Source: Larix kaempferi (lineage: Eukaryota > Streptophyta > Pinopsida > Pinales > Pinaceae). Taken from it: a stretch of DNA of 64,000 nucleotides. Position numbers and translations under genes: made by a program. The notes beneath the pieces were generated by a model. That model had not been told where the DNA came from and did not search any database. It saw only the letters and a list, made by a program, of their open reading frames with translations. This document shows, piece after piece, positions 46,530 through 59,344 of the stretch (position 1 is the stretch's first letter; the number at the start of each line of letters is the position of its first letter). The stretch spans positions 10,686,001 through 10,750,000 of the forward strand of contig BSBM01000307.1 of NCBI GenBank assembly GCA_027924585.1, in the 5' to 3' direction.

Positions 46530-47640
46530 ATGAATTTCCCATCGAATTCAGGACATGGATTGTCGCGTACGAATAGGGGGAGGAAGGGGCGGGCGAGGAA
46601 AATTTGGACGTCCTCCACCCACTTCAACTTCGTTAGCCACTCCACCGCGACAATAAGAGTAGGAAACCTTTCCTGTTGGAGAAGTGGTTTCCATGATAAG
46701 GAGCTTTCAACGGATGTCAGAAGCCTTGGTTACAAGATTAGATCGTGAGAACGCCAACTCACAAGTAGTCTCCGTACCACCAACTCCATCGCTGGTCAAC
46801 ATACACCGGGAACTGGAAAAGATCAGATTTCCATAATTTTGGGGTTCCATTGAGGGAACTGATGCTGAAGCATGGTTGGAAAACATGGCTATGTGATTTG
46901 CACTAAGGGACTACACCTCAAACATGAAGGTTCGCATGGCAGTTCTGAAGCTTAAAGGAGAAGGTCTCCTTTGGTGGAAAACGTTGCGACCACACATAGG
47001 CTTGGAGTAGGAAGATATTTCATGGGAATTGTTTGACGAACATTTCCGTCAACATTATATGTCCGATGTGTTCATCGAACAATAGTTAAACGACTTCAAC
47101 GCCTTAAGACAAGGGCAATGGGCGATGCCAGAATATGAAATCCGTTTCATGGAATTACTAAGATATGCACCTCACATTTCGACATAAAAGTTAAAGGTCA
47201 ACAAGCTTGTGTTTGGGATGAACCAGAATATCAGGGATAAGGTTCGTATATTAATGCCCTCTACCTTAAATGCAGCGGTCCAAAGGCTCTCATAGCTGAA
47301 TACGAGCTTGTTTACAAAGGGCCACCGATAAGGAACTTTGCCAATGTTGACCTTGATAATCAATTTTCTGTTGCTCCCAAGCATCACTATGGACAGAAGA
47401 ATATTGGGAAGGGATCATTCAGTGGAATATCTTAGAGAGAGGATAGAGCACCCTACTGACCACCGCCACCGAGAAATGATCAAGTGAATCCTTTTGGGAA
47501 ACCAACACAGTTCGGGCCGTGTCAAAACAATGTACCCACTAGAAATGTTACTAGAGGTCCAAATTCTGGGTGTTGAAAATGTGGAGGGCTACACTTACAA
47601 AGCGAATGTCGTCGACTGAACTAAGGAAACATAATAATTA
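46530..47640 (+). pseudogene. gag: Element C gag
   Basis: The N-terminus is rich in glycine and arginine (about 46565-46600). The Retrotrans_gag-type region spans about 46861-47230 (AEAWLEN, LLWWKTL, then the ELLRYAP segment). In-frame stops include 46833, the TGA near 46891, 47008 (TAG), 47083 (TAG) and 47185 (TAA). A knuckle at 47571-47609 reads C-stop-K-C-G-G-L-H-L-Q-S-E-C, that is CX2CX3HX4C with a TGA inside it. The frame changes before the protease. It is non-functional. Confidence 0.87.
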
Positions 47641-47669
47641 AAGGACCTCGACAACCCACTGCGGCTAAT

Positions 47670-48329
47670 ATGGGACGAGCACACTGCGTTCATGTGACTG
47701 TCAACAATCATCAATCCAAAGACCAATCTACAGTCCTCGAGACCATTGGTAAGATAGATGGTAATGTATTCTCTTTACTAGTAGACCCTGGTGCTACTAA
47801 AATTTTCATTTCATTTAAAGCATTAGAACGTATTAAGATGATGGAAATTAGTCAAGAGGATTTCGACATTGTCGAAATGGCCTCCGGAAGTATCCAAAGA
47901 GTGGGTCTCAAAGCATAAGATTGTGAAGTTGACTTAGGGGTATGCTCTACTAAAGTGTCGTTCTATACTACAAAGTTAGGCACATATGATCTAATCCTAG
48001 GAATGGATTGGATAGAGGCACATTCAACAATAATGGATTTCCAGAGTAAGGAGTTATCCTTTTACGATGATGGAGGTTACAAGAGAGTACTTACGAGAAG
48101 GAAAATGAAGGTTTCCTTCATGATGATTTCGTCCATGCAACTGAAGAAGAGTATGAGAAAGGGGTGCCAACTTTATGCAGTAATAGCTATGAACAAGGAA
48201 GGAGATAAAGTGGAAGTAATCAACCACCCTCTATTTTCGGAATACATGGATGTATTTCCGGATGCACTACCTGGTCTACCACCACAACGTGAGTTGGATT
48301 TCACTATTGAACTAAAACCAAGGACATAG
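47670..48329 (+). pseudogene. Element C protease and start of reverse transcriptase
   Basis: The protease active site L-L-V-D-P-G-A-T keeps its aspartate near 47788, and the LILGMDWIEAH motif is at about 47991-48023. A stop at 47916-47918 separates the two open pieces, which share one frame. The segment continues into the RT entry motif LPGLPPQRELDFTIEL and ends at a TAG (48327-48329) in the same frame as the rest of RT. Confidence 0.87.
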
Positions 48330-48368
48330 CCTATAGCTAGAACTCCCGACCGAATTTCGGTACCTGAA

Positions 48369-49422
48369 TTGAAGGAATTACAGATACAACTCCAAGAGTT
48401 ATTATATTTAGGGTTGATTAGACCCAGTGCATCTCCATGGGGAGCATCTGTGATATTTGTCAAGAAGAAAGACAGATCATGGCAGTTGTGCATTGATTAC
48501 CGTCAACTAAACAAGGAAACTGTGAGAAATCAATACCCTCTACCGAAGATTGATGAAATTTTTGATCAAATGAAAGGAACACCAGTATTTTCAAAGATAT
48601 ACCTGAGATTGGGATATCACCAGTTGAGGATTAAGGAAGAGGATGTCCCTAAGGCTGCCTTCAAGACAAGATTTGGACACTTTGAGTTTGTTGTGGTGCC
48701 TTTTGGATTGACGAATGCACCAAGCGTATTTATGAACTTCATGAATTGTGTGTTTCGTCAATACCTAGACAAATTTGTACAAGTATTTCTGGATGACATT
48801 TTGATATATTCTAGAACGCCTGAAGAACATGAGGAACACTTGAGAATAATGCTGCAATGCTTGAGAGAGAACCATTTATACAGAAAGTTATCCAAGTGTT
48901 CGTTCTTTCAGAAGGATATTCACTACCTTGGACACATTATATTTGGTGATGGGATTGCAATGGACACGACAAAGATTGAGGCAATTTTGGAATGGTCGAC
49001 ACCCACTAACATACATGAGGTATGAAGCTTTATGGGATTTGCGGGATACTATATACGGTTTGTAGAAGGTTTCTCCAAGGTGGAAGGACCCATAACGAAA
49101 TTACAAAAGAAAAATAAACCATTTATGTGGACTGAGAAATGTGAAGAAGCTTTTGCTAAACTTTAGGAACTATTGACACCAACACCAATACTAAAGGTTC
49201 CTGATATGGACAAGGATTTTCTAGTAGTGTGTATTGATGCAATATGGAAGGGTGATTGCCTACACATCCCGAAGACTAAGACCACATGAAGAAAACTATG
49301 CATCACACGATATGGAAACGACTGCGGTGATTCATGCTTTAAGGCTATGGCGACACTACTTGGTCGAGAGGAAGTTTGAACTTAAGACAGACCACTGTGG
49401 GCTCCAACATATATTCACTTAG
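48369..49422 (+). pseudogene. pol: Element C reverse transcriptase and RNase H
   Basis: RT motifs are [32 protein letters not shown] and FLDDILIYS. The family has [10 protein letters not shown], so the first catalytic aspartate is replaced by tyrosine at 48600-48602, while the DD pair at 48792-48797 is intact. TGA at 49023 and TAG at 49164 interrupt the thumb/connection. In RNase H the IDA motif at about 49231 runs directly into [13 protein letters not shown] with a frame change, so roughly the DxGxGGVL part is missing. TAG at 49420 follows the [10 protein letters not shown] motif. Confidence 0.91.
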
Positions 49423-50640
49423 AGCGACTTAAATGCTAGACAAAGAATATGGCCAAACTTACTCAGTGAGTACGATTTCAACATTACTTATGTGAAGGGA
49501 ACCTTAAACAAAGTAGTAGATGCACTCAGTCAGAGACCTAGGATATTCTATGTTATACCTATGAAAACCAACCTAAGAGAAAATATTCTAGCACTACAAC
49601 AAGATGACACATGGCATAATGAAGTAAAAAGGGAACTGGAGAATGAGCAAATGAGGATTCCCAAGTATGAAGGGTACTCATTGGACATGGATGGGTTACT
49701 TAGATATAACAACCATGTATATGTACCAGAAAACGATGGGATCCGAAATTTGATTTTGACTGAATCCCATATGGTGGTTTATAGAGCTCATCCCAGAATA
49801 AAGAAAATGTATGCAGATCTGAAACCCTTATTCTTTTGGTAAGGAATGAAGAAGGATGTGGTAAGTATCATGGAAAAATGTATGGAATGGCAGTTGGTGA
49901 AAGCGGAACACCGACACCCCGCCGGATTGCTCCAACTGTATGAAATTCCTGAATCTAAATGGGAGGTCATCTCCATGGAATTTATAGTTGGTTTACCTTT
50001 AACCAACAAAAGACATGACACCATTTTTGTAGTAGTCGACACTCTTACCAAGAGTGCTCACTTCCTACCAACCAACAACACGTATCAAGCTCCTAAAATT
50101 GCTAAAGTTTTCATGAATGAAGTTGTAAGATTGCACAGAATATCGAAAAAGATTATTTCGGACAGAGGTTCGGTATTTACCGAAAGGTTTTGGACAAGCT
50201 TCCAAGAATCCCTAGGTACTCAGCTCAACTTTAGTACAACTTATCACCCTGATACTGATGGACAAATCGAAAGAGTAAACCATGTATTGGAAGACATGTT
50301 AAGGATATACGTAATGGATCAATAGAATATATGGGAGGAATACCTACCTTTAGTGGAGTTTTCCTACAATAACAGTTATTAGAGTTCAATTCAAATGGAA
50401 CCTTTCGAATTCCTCTACGGATGGCCTTTTAGAACACCCATAAGTTGGGATAGATTGGAGGATAGGGCATTGTTAGGCCCAAAAGTGATACAGGAAATGG
50501 AAGAGCAGATGGTGCCCATTCATGCTCGACTAAAGGAAGCACAGGATCAGAAAAATATCTATGCAGATGCGCATAGAAAGGACCAACGTTATGAGACCAG
50601 AGATAAGGTATTTATGCGAGTGAAACCGTAGAAGAGTTCG
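49423..50640 (+). pseudogene. pol: Element C integrase
   Basis: After the VDALSQRP end of RNase H, the zinc domain is partly recognisable (ESHMVVYRAHP). The catalytic core has E at 49978-49980 where the family has the first aspartate (SMEFIVGLP), D at 50161-50163 and E at 50269-50271. Spacing matches element A exactly (60 residues, then 35). Stops lie at 49840 (TAA), 50323, 50380 and 50629 (all TAG), with the frame unchanged throughout. Confidence 0.9.
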
Positions 50641-51012
50641 ATAAAATTTGGCAGGGGATCCAAGTTATCTCCTAGGTTTGTAGGACCCTTTAGGATCTTG
50701 GAACGGATAGGACCGGTTTCCTAACGTCTTGACTTGCCGTCATCTTTGAGTAGGATTCACAATGTCCTTCACGTTTCAGTATTACGTCATTATGTTCTCG
50801 ATACTGCACATGTTATTGATTTGAGCAATGTGAAGATAACAGACGATGGGGCCATGATGGCCGAGCCGATCCGAGTATTGGAACATCTTATGCGACAACT
50901 TAGGAGCCATGTGATTGATCAAGTAAAAGTGCAGTGGGACAATTATAGTCCTAGCTCTGCGACTTGGGAGGACACAACTGAGATGCGTCATAATTTTCCG
51001 TATTTATTCTGA
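50641..51012 (+). pseudogene. pol: Element C integrase C-terminus with chromodomain-like tail
   Basis: LSPRFVGPFRILERIGPV, a TAA at 50722, then IHNVLHVSVLRHYV and a tail with DQVKVQWDNYSPSSATWED at about 50920-50975. That tail is the aromatic-rich chromodomain pattern thought to direct integration to modified histones. The element's open frame ends at 51012. Confidence 0.87.
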
Positions 51013-51033
51013 ACTTCGGGACGAAGTTCAAAA

Positions 51034-51047
51034 TAAGAAGGGGTGTA
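51034..51047 (+). other. Element C polypurine tract
   Basis: AAGAAGGGGTGTA directly precedes the 3' LTR. A short inverted repeat, GAACTTCGGGACGAAGTTC, lies just upstream at 51011-51029. Confidence 0.82.
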
Positions 51048-54000
51048 TGTAGTGCCCCTAAACTGATGTAGACCTTTACGGAACTCGTCGAGTGACCCGA
51101 CCGAATAAAAATTTAATAAAATGACCCTTTGATTATAAATTTTTGAATAATTGAGAAACACCTGATGTTGTGCATGACAACAAATTAATGAATGAAAAAC
51201 AATGAATTAAATGGCATTTGTGGAAATGGATACTTTATCTGAAATTGATGAATAAAGGTATGATTGCTTAATGATTAGCTGTTTTAAGAAATATATGATG
51301 AGTATACATGAATATGCTACTTAACGGTTAGCTATGTTATGAAATATATGATGTGAACGAAAGAAATGCATGATTGTTTAGTGATGATTAAATTGACGAA
51401 ATATATGACGTTATGAGTAAATTACTGTTGCTTAATGATTAGTGGATTATGAAGTGAATATGATGAATGAGAACAAAGCTACTAATTAGTGCTTTAGAGC
51501 ATGTGTGTAGAGACAGGTGAAACGATTCATCGACATACTCACAAAGGAAATAAATGGGTCGTAGAGTACGCATAAAATCACACATGGAGGAACGACGACA
51601 ATGTCGATTTCCTACGGATTCCATGCACAAGTTAAAAAGAACCTATCTGCTTACTTGGGGAAGCGTGACGTCGTGCGAAGTGGACCATGATGAAGTTGGT
51701 CACGTATGAGGTTGGGGGGCGTGCATTAAGAACGGACTTACTCCTCAGCGCCATTAGTCTCCAATAGAGTGTAGACGGAGGATTGAAGGTAACAGATCCT
51801 AAATCCCTACATGAAATTCCCGCAAATCAGATGCAACGGAAAAGTACTAACGAAAGGAATCGACGATGTGGTACCATGTGGATAAGAAGAATATGAGGGA
51901 TGGATGGACCTGATGAAGTGGTGCCTAGACCCATGACGAGAAAAAAAATGAATATTATATACTAAGAATATAGAATTTCATTTAGGCCATTTTCACATGA
52001 AATCATTATTTGTAATTTAAATAATGAAGAATATTTGTTTAGGAGCAAATAGTGTTCTAAAACATTTGCATGAAGACATCTCCACTTGCACACACAAAAA
52101 TAGAGACTAGATTGAAGCATCAGGGGGACAAACTTGAGTAAATCTAAGAATGTAGGTGCACTCTCTTAGGAATTGAACACATGGTTGGGTGAGCTAATTA
52201 TATTTGAATAATTAAAATATTAGGCATATTTGCATGAAGCGACATGTGTCACAGAGGAATTTCCTATTTAAGGAAGGAAATAGGAAAGGGGAGGATACCC
52301 TATGGTTGGATGGCTACCGTAATGATTGTAAGACATTGATTTGCTTCTATTGTGAGTTTGGCCAGAGGTCTTGGTGGGGGGGAAGCCCACTTCTGGATCT
52401 CTAGTGTTTGTGTGAGCTCTACGACTCGAATTGCTCGGGTGTTTGGGAGAAAGAAGAGTACTCCCAATATGGTCGCGAGGTAAACCAAGGTGTCCGTCGG
52501 TGAATTTTGAAGGTTGGAAGAGGGTCATGAAGAACATAAGCTCCGGTACCACCTTCACCAATTCGAACACTCGCCGGACAAGTATCATTTGTTTATTTGA
52601 TTATATATGAAAACACATGTGATTATAGATTCATTGTAAACTATGTTGAATATATAAGTTTTAGCAATGAAGAGAACTTAAGATGGATTTTTTGTGGTAA
52701 AGAATGAAAGCGTGAACCTCACGATTTCGTGCTGGGTATGCACACAACATCTTGTTTAGACCCTATCTTATTTCCAGACTCGCACGAGGCATCTTAGTAA
52801 ATCCGTGGGTCTGTTGTTAACGTTATACTTTGTTTCAATTGCTAACCTCGGCATCTGAAATTTCGATTGGGTAGTATTACATGTAAATCATCCTATATGT
52901 AGGTTGACCCAACCTTGACGGTGTCCATGCCATCCCATAGATTGGGCGCTGTAACACTCATTCCAACTTGCATTTCGTTTCATTAAGGAATGTAGATCGA
53001 CCTCTGTGGGTGATCCATAGAATACCGCAATCAATGGTATCTCTGTGTAACCACCAAAATGATGGGTGGTCAATCTCTGTAGATCCACACCGGTTCGTTG
53101 TAGCCATACCCAAGCTGGCGATTCGATTTAATGTTTGCTTACAATTTGAAGGAAGGAAGGAAATCAATCTGTGGGATTGATGCCGGATATCAGATCGAAA
53201 TTGTATTTGGATTAAAATGTTTTCTTACCGATTAATGAAAGGGAGGCAATCGATCCCTATGATCGATGTCGGATCTCTGATCGTATTTGTATTATGTTTA
53301 AAATTTTTGCTTACTGTTTGAATAAGGGAAGCCGATCGATCCCTAGGATCGATGCCGGATCATTGGTTGTAAATTTGTATTAGCTTACAGTGGGATGAAA
53401 GGAAGGCAATCGATCCCCGTGATCGATGTCGGATCACCGAATATGGTTTGCACCATGGGTAAATGTTACATGTCCATTGTAGTTAACATGATACTCACAG
53501 ATCGTGAAAGGAAGACGACCGATCTCATATCGACGCTGGATCACTGAATATGGTTTATACAATTGTAAAATGTTTACATATGCATTATGGTTTAATGTGA
53601 TACACACAGATCGTGAAAGGAAGGAGATCGAACCCTGATCGATGCCAGATCACTGATCATGGTTGATAACATTGGTAAATGTTTACATATGCATTATGGT
53701 TTAATGTGATACACACAGATCATGAAAGGAAGGCGATCGATCCCTGATCGATGCCGGATCACTGATCATAGTTGATAACATTGGTAAATGTTTACATATG
53801 CATAGTGGCTTAATGTGATAACACACACAACGTGAAGGGAAGGCGATTGATCTCAGATCGATGCTGAACCACTGTTTTAATACTTGCACTATGGTTTAAT
53901 GTGATAACACACACAACACGAAGAGAAGGCGATCGATCTATGATCAATGCCGGACCTTTGTTTTATCATTTGCAATTTGTGATCATACACAGATTGTGAA

Positions 54001-55528
54001 AGGAAGGCGATCGATATTTGATCGATGCCGGATCAATGTATATACATTGCACCATGGTTTAAATTTGATTATACATAGATCGTGAAAGGAAGGCGATTGA
54101 TCTCTGATCGATGCTTGATCACTGTGTTAACATTTGAATTATGATTATACACAAATCGTGAAAGGAAGGCGATTAATCTTGATCGATGCTGTATCATTGT
54201 CTATACATATGCACGATGGCTTAATTTGATTATACACTCCTCGTGAAAGAGCATTCGCATTTACATTGTTTACACACAGTTCGGGAAAAATGGAGGCAAT
54301 TGATCCCTTAGATCGACGCCAAAATATTTATGTTTGCATGGAATGGATCGATCCCTGTGATCAATGGCACATAGATGAATTTTTTATTCTCTTATGTTTT
54401 CAATAGCATGGCATAGATCGATCTCTGTGATCAATGCTGCATGTTGAATTTAATATTTTCTTATGTTGCATTTAATATGGGGTGGATCGATCCTGTGATC
54501 GATGCCACATAGATGAATTCGTTATTCTCTTATGTTTGCAATATCATGGCATAGATCGATCTCTGTGATCAATGTTGCATGTTAACTTTAATAGTTTCTC
54601 ATGTTGCATTTAATATGGGGTGGATCGATCCCTGTGATCGATGCCCCATAGATGGATTCGTTATTCTCTTATGTTTGCAATAGCATGGCATAGATATATA
54701 TCTGTGATCAATGCTGCATGTTGACTTTAATATTCTCATATGTTTGTATAATATCATATGTTGTATTTCGTTAATAGATAGATCGATTGTGTATCTATAG
54801 TATGACTGTCTGTTGATACTTCTCTTACTTAGTCGCATGTGAAAAGTAGATGCATGCACACAATCAATGGATCGGTGCCATGCAATGCTCGAAGTACTTA
54901 TTTAACTATGTATAGGTTGGAAGCAAACGTTTGTGACCACAACGTGGATAGTGCGAGGCTATGGGAGTGGAGAAACTTTCCAAATACCTCATGTTAAATT
55001 TGTTGTGTCGACATACAAGTTGACCAACCTTTGGTTTTATGTTTTTGTAGAGTCAAGCTTAGATCTTCAAGATCAAGCGATTCATAGTTATTCTATTAAA
55101 TATTTGTTAAGTTGTGTTGAGTAGAATCATATCTTAAAGCCAATTTTGATAGGTTGATTTATTTATATAGATGATCTATTTATATTAACTCATGTATTCA
55201 TGTGATCTTGTTTTCGGAATATCATGCATTGTATATTTTGTATATTCATGTTATTAATACCAAAAGTTGATTGAGAATTATTGTAATTTAAAATACACTG
55301 CCAACTCATGTGAATGTATGAAGTGCAATAGAATGCGTAGTGTATTATGTTTTGATGTGATTTGGAATAGGGTTATGGTTAGGAGTATGTGACTTCTTTA
55401 CAAGTAAGATATTATCACCTTGCTTAAAGTTTTCAAAAAGGGAAATTGTTCACTTAATCAAATCACGTAACAATTCTGACATTTTAATTACTTACAATTT
55501 TTTTTTCCTAACCGAGCCGAACCCTACA
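51048..55528 (+). repeat. Element C 3' LTR
   Basis: This 4481-bp LTR starts TGTAGTGCCCC and ends CCCTACA, followed by CAACC. It is about 206 bp longer than the 5' LTR, mainly through extra copies of an internal unit at 54340-54740. Confidence 0.93.
52970..54790. repeat. GATCGAT-rich tandem array inside the element C 3' LTR
   Basis: This is the counterpart of the array in the 5' LTR. At its right end a unit of roughly 124 bp (GGATCGATCC, GATCGATGCC, ATGAATTCGTTATT, AGATCGATCTCTG) is present about three times between 54340 and 54740, where the 5' LTR has fewer copies. Confidence 0.87.
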
Positions 55529-55533
55529 CAACC

Positions 55534-56700
55534 TTAGGCATAGTTCATTTTCCTTTGTAGTGCATTTTGCAATTTCCAACATACAATTTTTCATTGTTTT
55601 CAAACATATTTGTCTTCATTTAGATGAAACATACCTTTTAGGGTTAAATCACGCACTCTAACATTGTGGAGAGATGAATCAAAATAATCTAACACAACTT
55701 GCAGATCATTATTTGGGTTCATATCCAACCTTTGGCATGCATTGTAGTGCATGTTGCATGCATTTTTCCCAGCGTTTGCAAAAAACAATGAAAAATAATG
55801 AAAATGTCATTTTTGGAGCATTAAATCCTTTGCATAAAGACAATTTTGGAGAAAACAATAATTATGGTATTTTGAAGACCCGAGATACTCCAATCCTTTG
55901 TATTTATAATTCACGTTATCATCATTTGGATGCTTAATGAATCTTAGGCATTCATTTTAGTGGAGGTGGGTTAAAATAGTCAAAACACAACAAAAGTTCC
56001 TTTTTGGCAGCCCCATGGCATGCATTTGAAGAGAGTTTGAAAATATGGAAATGTGGATTTGTAGACAAGATAAAATAATTCAATGAAACACCTTCATATT
56101 TCACCCAATGTGCATCTATGAAACATGAGGTGCATTTGTCAAAGCCATCTTAGGATGGAAAATACCCCATTTTAAATCCATGAATACAATTTTGAGTAGA
56201 AAGTGTGGATTTTGAGGAAGACAAGAAATCTAAGCATGGAATATGTTGTGTCATGAATGATGGAGTGCCAATATTGCTTTAGAACCCATCGAAAGTGCAA
56301 CATCAATAAAGGGAGTGGATTTTTTGTTTCATGTTGTGCACATATTTGACTTGTAAGGGTTATGAAAATTTGTCCAAGGCATATAATGATGTACTTATGT
56401 AAGTTTTCTTAATAATTTGTATAACTACCAAGGCTCCATGTCTTGTACACATTGTGATTGATTAGGGAGGTAACAATGAAGGATATTTCCCTTCTTATTT
56501 TGTATAAATATAGGATTCCATGAATAAGAGAGGCACTAGTCTAAGTAGTGTGAGGTTACTTAAGAAGTCCAAACACTATAGAAGGTTTCCTAATTTAGAT
56601 CAAGGGTTATGTAGATGCTTCTCCTATATTGTTGGTGATTATAGAGAAAAAACTATCTTTATTGTTTTAACAAGGTCAATGAGTTATCCATGAAGTATTT
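55534..56700. other. AT-rich flank with loosely repeated GGCATGCATT motifs
   Basis: Related short blocks (CTTAGGCAT or CCTTTGGCATGCATT, GTAGTGCAT) occur near 55533, 55730, 55940 and 56012, suggesting a very diverged repeat. The open frame of 87 codons at 55674-55937 overlaps these blocks and has no recognisable motif. No gene is supported. Confidence 0.45.
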
Positions 56701-59185
56701 GGGTAAATGACGAAGATTTGATTTTGCTTCTTTATGTACATATTTAAATTGAATCTATGTTTTTGAAGTGCACATTTTTGTAACACTAACATTGATGTGC
56801 AGGACCTAAACTTGCATCAAGTGGTATGAAAGAAAGAAGAATCTAGAGCGTTGGAGATCATTGCTGTTGAATACAATTCCAACGAGAGTGGTGATGCCAA
56901 TTAGATTTATCAAAGAAAGAGTAGTGTGAAGATTACAATTTGTAGAACACCAAAAGAATGTGTTGAATATTGACAAATATTAGGAAAATAAATTCCTATG
57001 AGAAGAGGTCGAGGAAATCCAAGAAAGGGAGTTTTTAAATAAATGGAAAATGATGCAGCATTGTTGTAAAAGATATGCAAGTGAATGTATGCTATTGAAA
57101 TGGTCCAACAAATAAGAATGCAAAATATGTAGAAGTTGAGAATGATGAAGATGAAGGAATTTATGTTTCTAGAAATCAGTCAGAAAGAGTGAAGACGATG
57201 AAGCACCATATGAAAATACATGTGCATTCTAGAAGTCCACATCTAGATAAACTGATTAATTGGATTGAAGATATGAAACAATATTATAATTTGCAAAGGA
57301 TTTGCAGATCCCCAAAGAATATGGCATGAATCGAATTGAAGAGCCATGTGCGATGGGAGACATTGCAAATGGACAAAAGAAGAAGATGAAAGGACAAAAT
57401 TTAGAAGTGTGACATGTTGGTTTATAAAAGAGCTTATAATCAATATCGTTAGAGTTTGTAATCAATAATGTTATGTTGAAAATGGTTTTTAATCAATATC
57501 ATTAAATTTATACCTTTTTTAACACTAGCAGTGTTCTCCATAGCATTAGGGTGCACATAGTCAACATGTATAGTAGCAAGTTTATACAATAGTAAGGGTG
57601 CATTTACTGCAGGTCCATACAACAACACTTATAGTAGCAGTTTTTCTAGGTTCTTATGTGGAACAAAGTGTGAGGGAAATGCAATTATGTAGGATAGACC
57701 ATGGTGCATGCATGCACCAATATTAGTATATTTACAGTTTTTCCACCTTCAATTTAAGATTCACTCCATTTTCTACTTCAATCAATTTTCTAATTTCATT
57801 TTACTTTTCTAGTTTTCATATCTCTAGGAGATAGTGCTTGCTTGTATGCATGCTTGAAAATACTTGGTGAGATTTTAAAATCTAAGCATTCTCTCATGCA
57901 GGCCTAGGGAACACTTTCCTAAGCTAGAATTAGAATTAGGTTAGGGTTTAGTCTTTTAACCTAGGTGCACCACATGGATAAATTGCATTGATTATAAAAC
58001 TAGTTGCTCCTAGTCTATAAAGGAGTGAGAGGGTCTTCCACTAGGTTGTTTAAAGGAATTAAATTTTGAGCTTGAGCATTTTAATTTGTTGTTTTAAATA
58101 TTTAATTTAAAATAATGATGTAGACTTGATAGTTCAATAACCAATTTTATGTGTATTTTGTTAGTGTTTCTAGCAACACGTATTTGTAGAATCTAGTATT
58201 CAAAGATTGAAGTTTTGAAAGGGTTCTAGTTTTAAAGTTACCTAGAACTAAGGATAATTCTTTGACTATAGAACATGCTTGCAGTGGTATGAAAACAACA
58301 AATATTACAGGAAATTTATTGCTTACCTAGATGATGTGAAGTTGGAGATAACATGGTCATTGTCTTTTGTCTCAGAGTAGGAGTATGTATTTTTGCAAAT
58401 TCCCTCCAATAATAGGGATGGTGTGATAAATATCTTACAAAAAGTACATTTCATAGATAAATATTGGAAACCATGTCTCTTCTTACACCTTCCGAATCAA
58501 TGCAATGACATAATAGAGTACATCAAAGGCAATAACATTGAAAATGAAATCCAAAATTCAACCTTGACAACTATATGGGGGATTGCTTTCCTCATTGAAA
58601 GACCCTCGTCAATTTGAAGAAAAATAGCATCGTTAAACTAGAGGCTACAATAAGTAAATATGATTCATGGAAGCTAGACAAAACCCATCCTAAAAATATA
58701 TAAATTGAGAAAACACCTTGCGATCAATTAGTAATGTGGAAAATCAAAAAATGCCCATTTATGTAGAATAGAGTTAAAAATAATTCAAACTTTGCATATC
58801 CTTCCACAATTGTTGTTTGCATATTATACACAAGATTTCCTTAATTTGCATTCAAAACCTAAGCCCATCCAAAATACTAAAATTTTGGCATGAAGACTAC
58901 ATCCACAATCAATCTAAGTGAAAATTAAAGCTTTGTATTTGACAGTTCCAAGGCATATGAAGGCTTACTTTCTAAGTAAGAATCATATCATTTGAATTTA
59001 ACTTGTCTCACCACTAGATCGAACTAGTGCTTTCCACATTCAAAAGTAGATACGGTGCCTAGAGGCTAGACCAAATGCATTATACAAAGAGATGCAATGA
59101 AAACTATATTAAAAAATGCATTTCAATCCATCATGATTTTGTAAAATTCATAAAATGCCCATTGATACAACATGCAATTAAGAAC
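56701..59185. other. Unassigned AT-rich DNA, possible retroelement remnant
   Basis: TTGCATCAAGTGGTATGAAAG near 56812-56832 resembles the start of an iMet primer site but lacks a paired LTR. A 74-codon plus frame at 58393-58617 and a three-fold TTTATAATCAATATCGTTA-like repeat near 57430-57510 are the only structure I see. I support no gene. Confidence 0.4.
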
Positions 59186-59190
59186 CAACA

Positions 59191-59338
59191 AATATATTAT
59201 TTTCTTCCATACTATATTTTTTTGTGCTAATCTACCTTCCTCACATTACAATATAAAAAATCTAAATATATTATTTTCTTCCATACTATATTTTTTTGTG
59301 GTAATCTACCTTCCTCACATTACAATATAAAAAATCTC
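59191..59338. repeat. 74-bp tandem duplication
   Basis: 59191-59264 is repeated at 59265-59338 with one clear difference (GTGCTAA against GTGGTAA). Near-identity implies a recent duplication. Confidence 0.92.
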
Positions 59339-59344
59339 TAATAT

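Larger units (their letters stand above)
42123..55528 (+). mobile_element. Element C: second Ty3/gypsy chromodomain LTR retrotransposon, decayed
   Basis: Element C is 13.4 kb, with LTRs at 42123-46397 and 51048-55528, an iMet-type primer site, gag, protease, reverse transcriptase, RNase H, integrase, chromodomain-like tail and polypurine tract, flanked by CAACC. Layout and protein sequences parallel element A, but the nucleotide sequences and LTRs are unrelated by eye, so it is a different family of the same branch. It carries at least thirteen nonsense codons but only two frame changes that I can see (one between gag and protease, one in RNase H). Confidence 0.94.
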
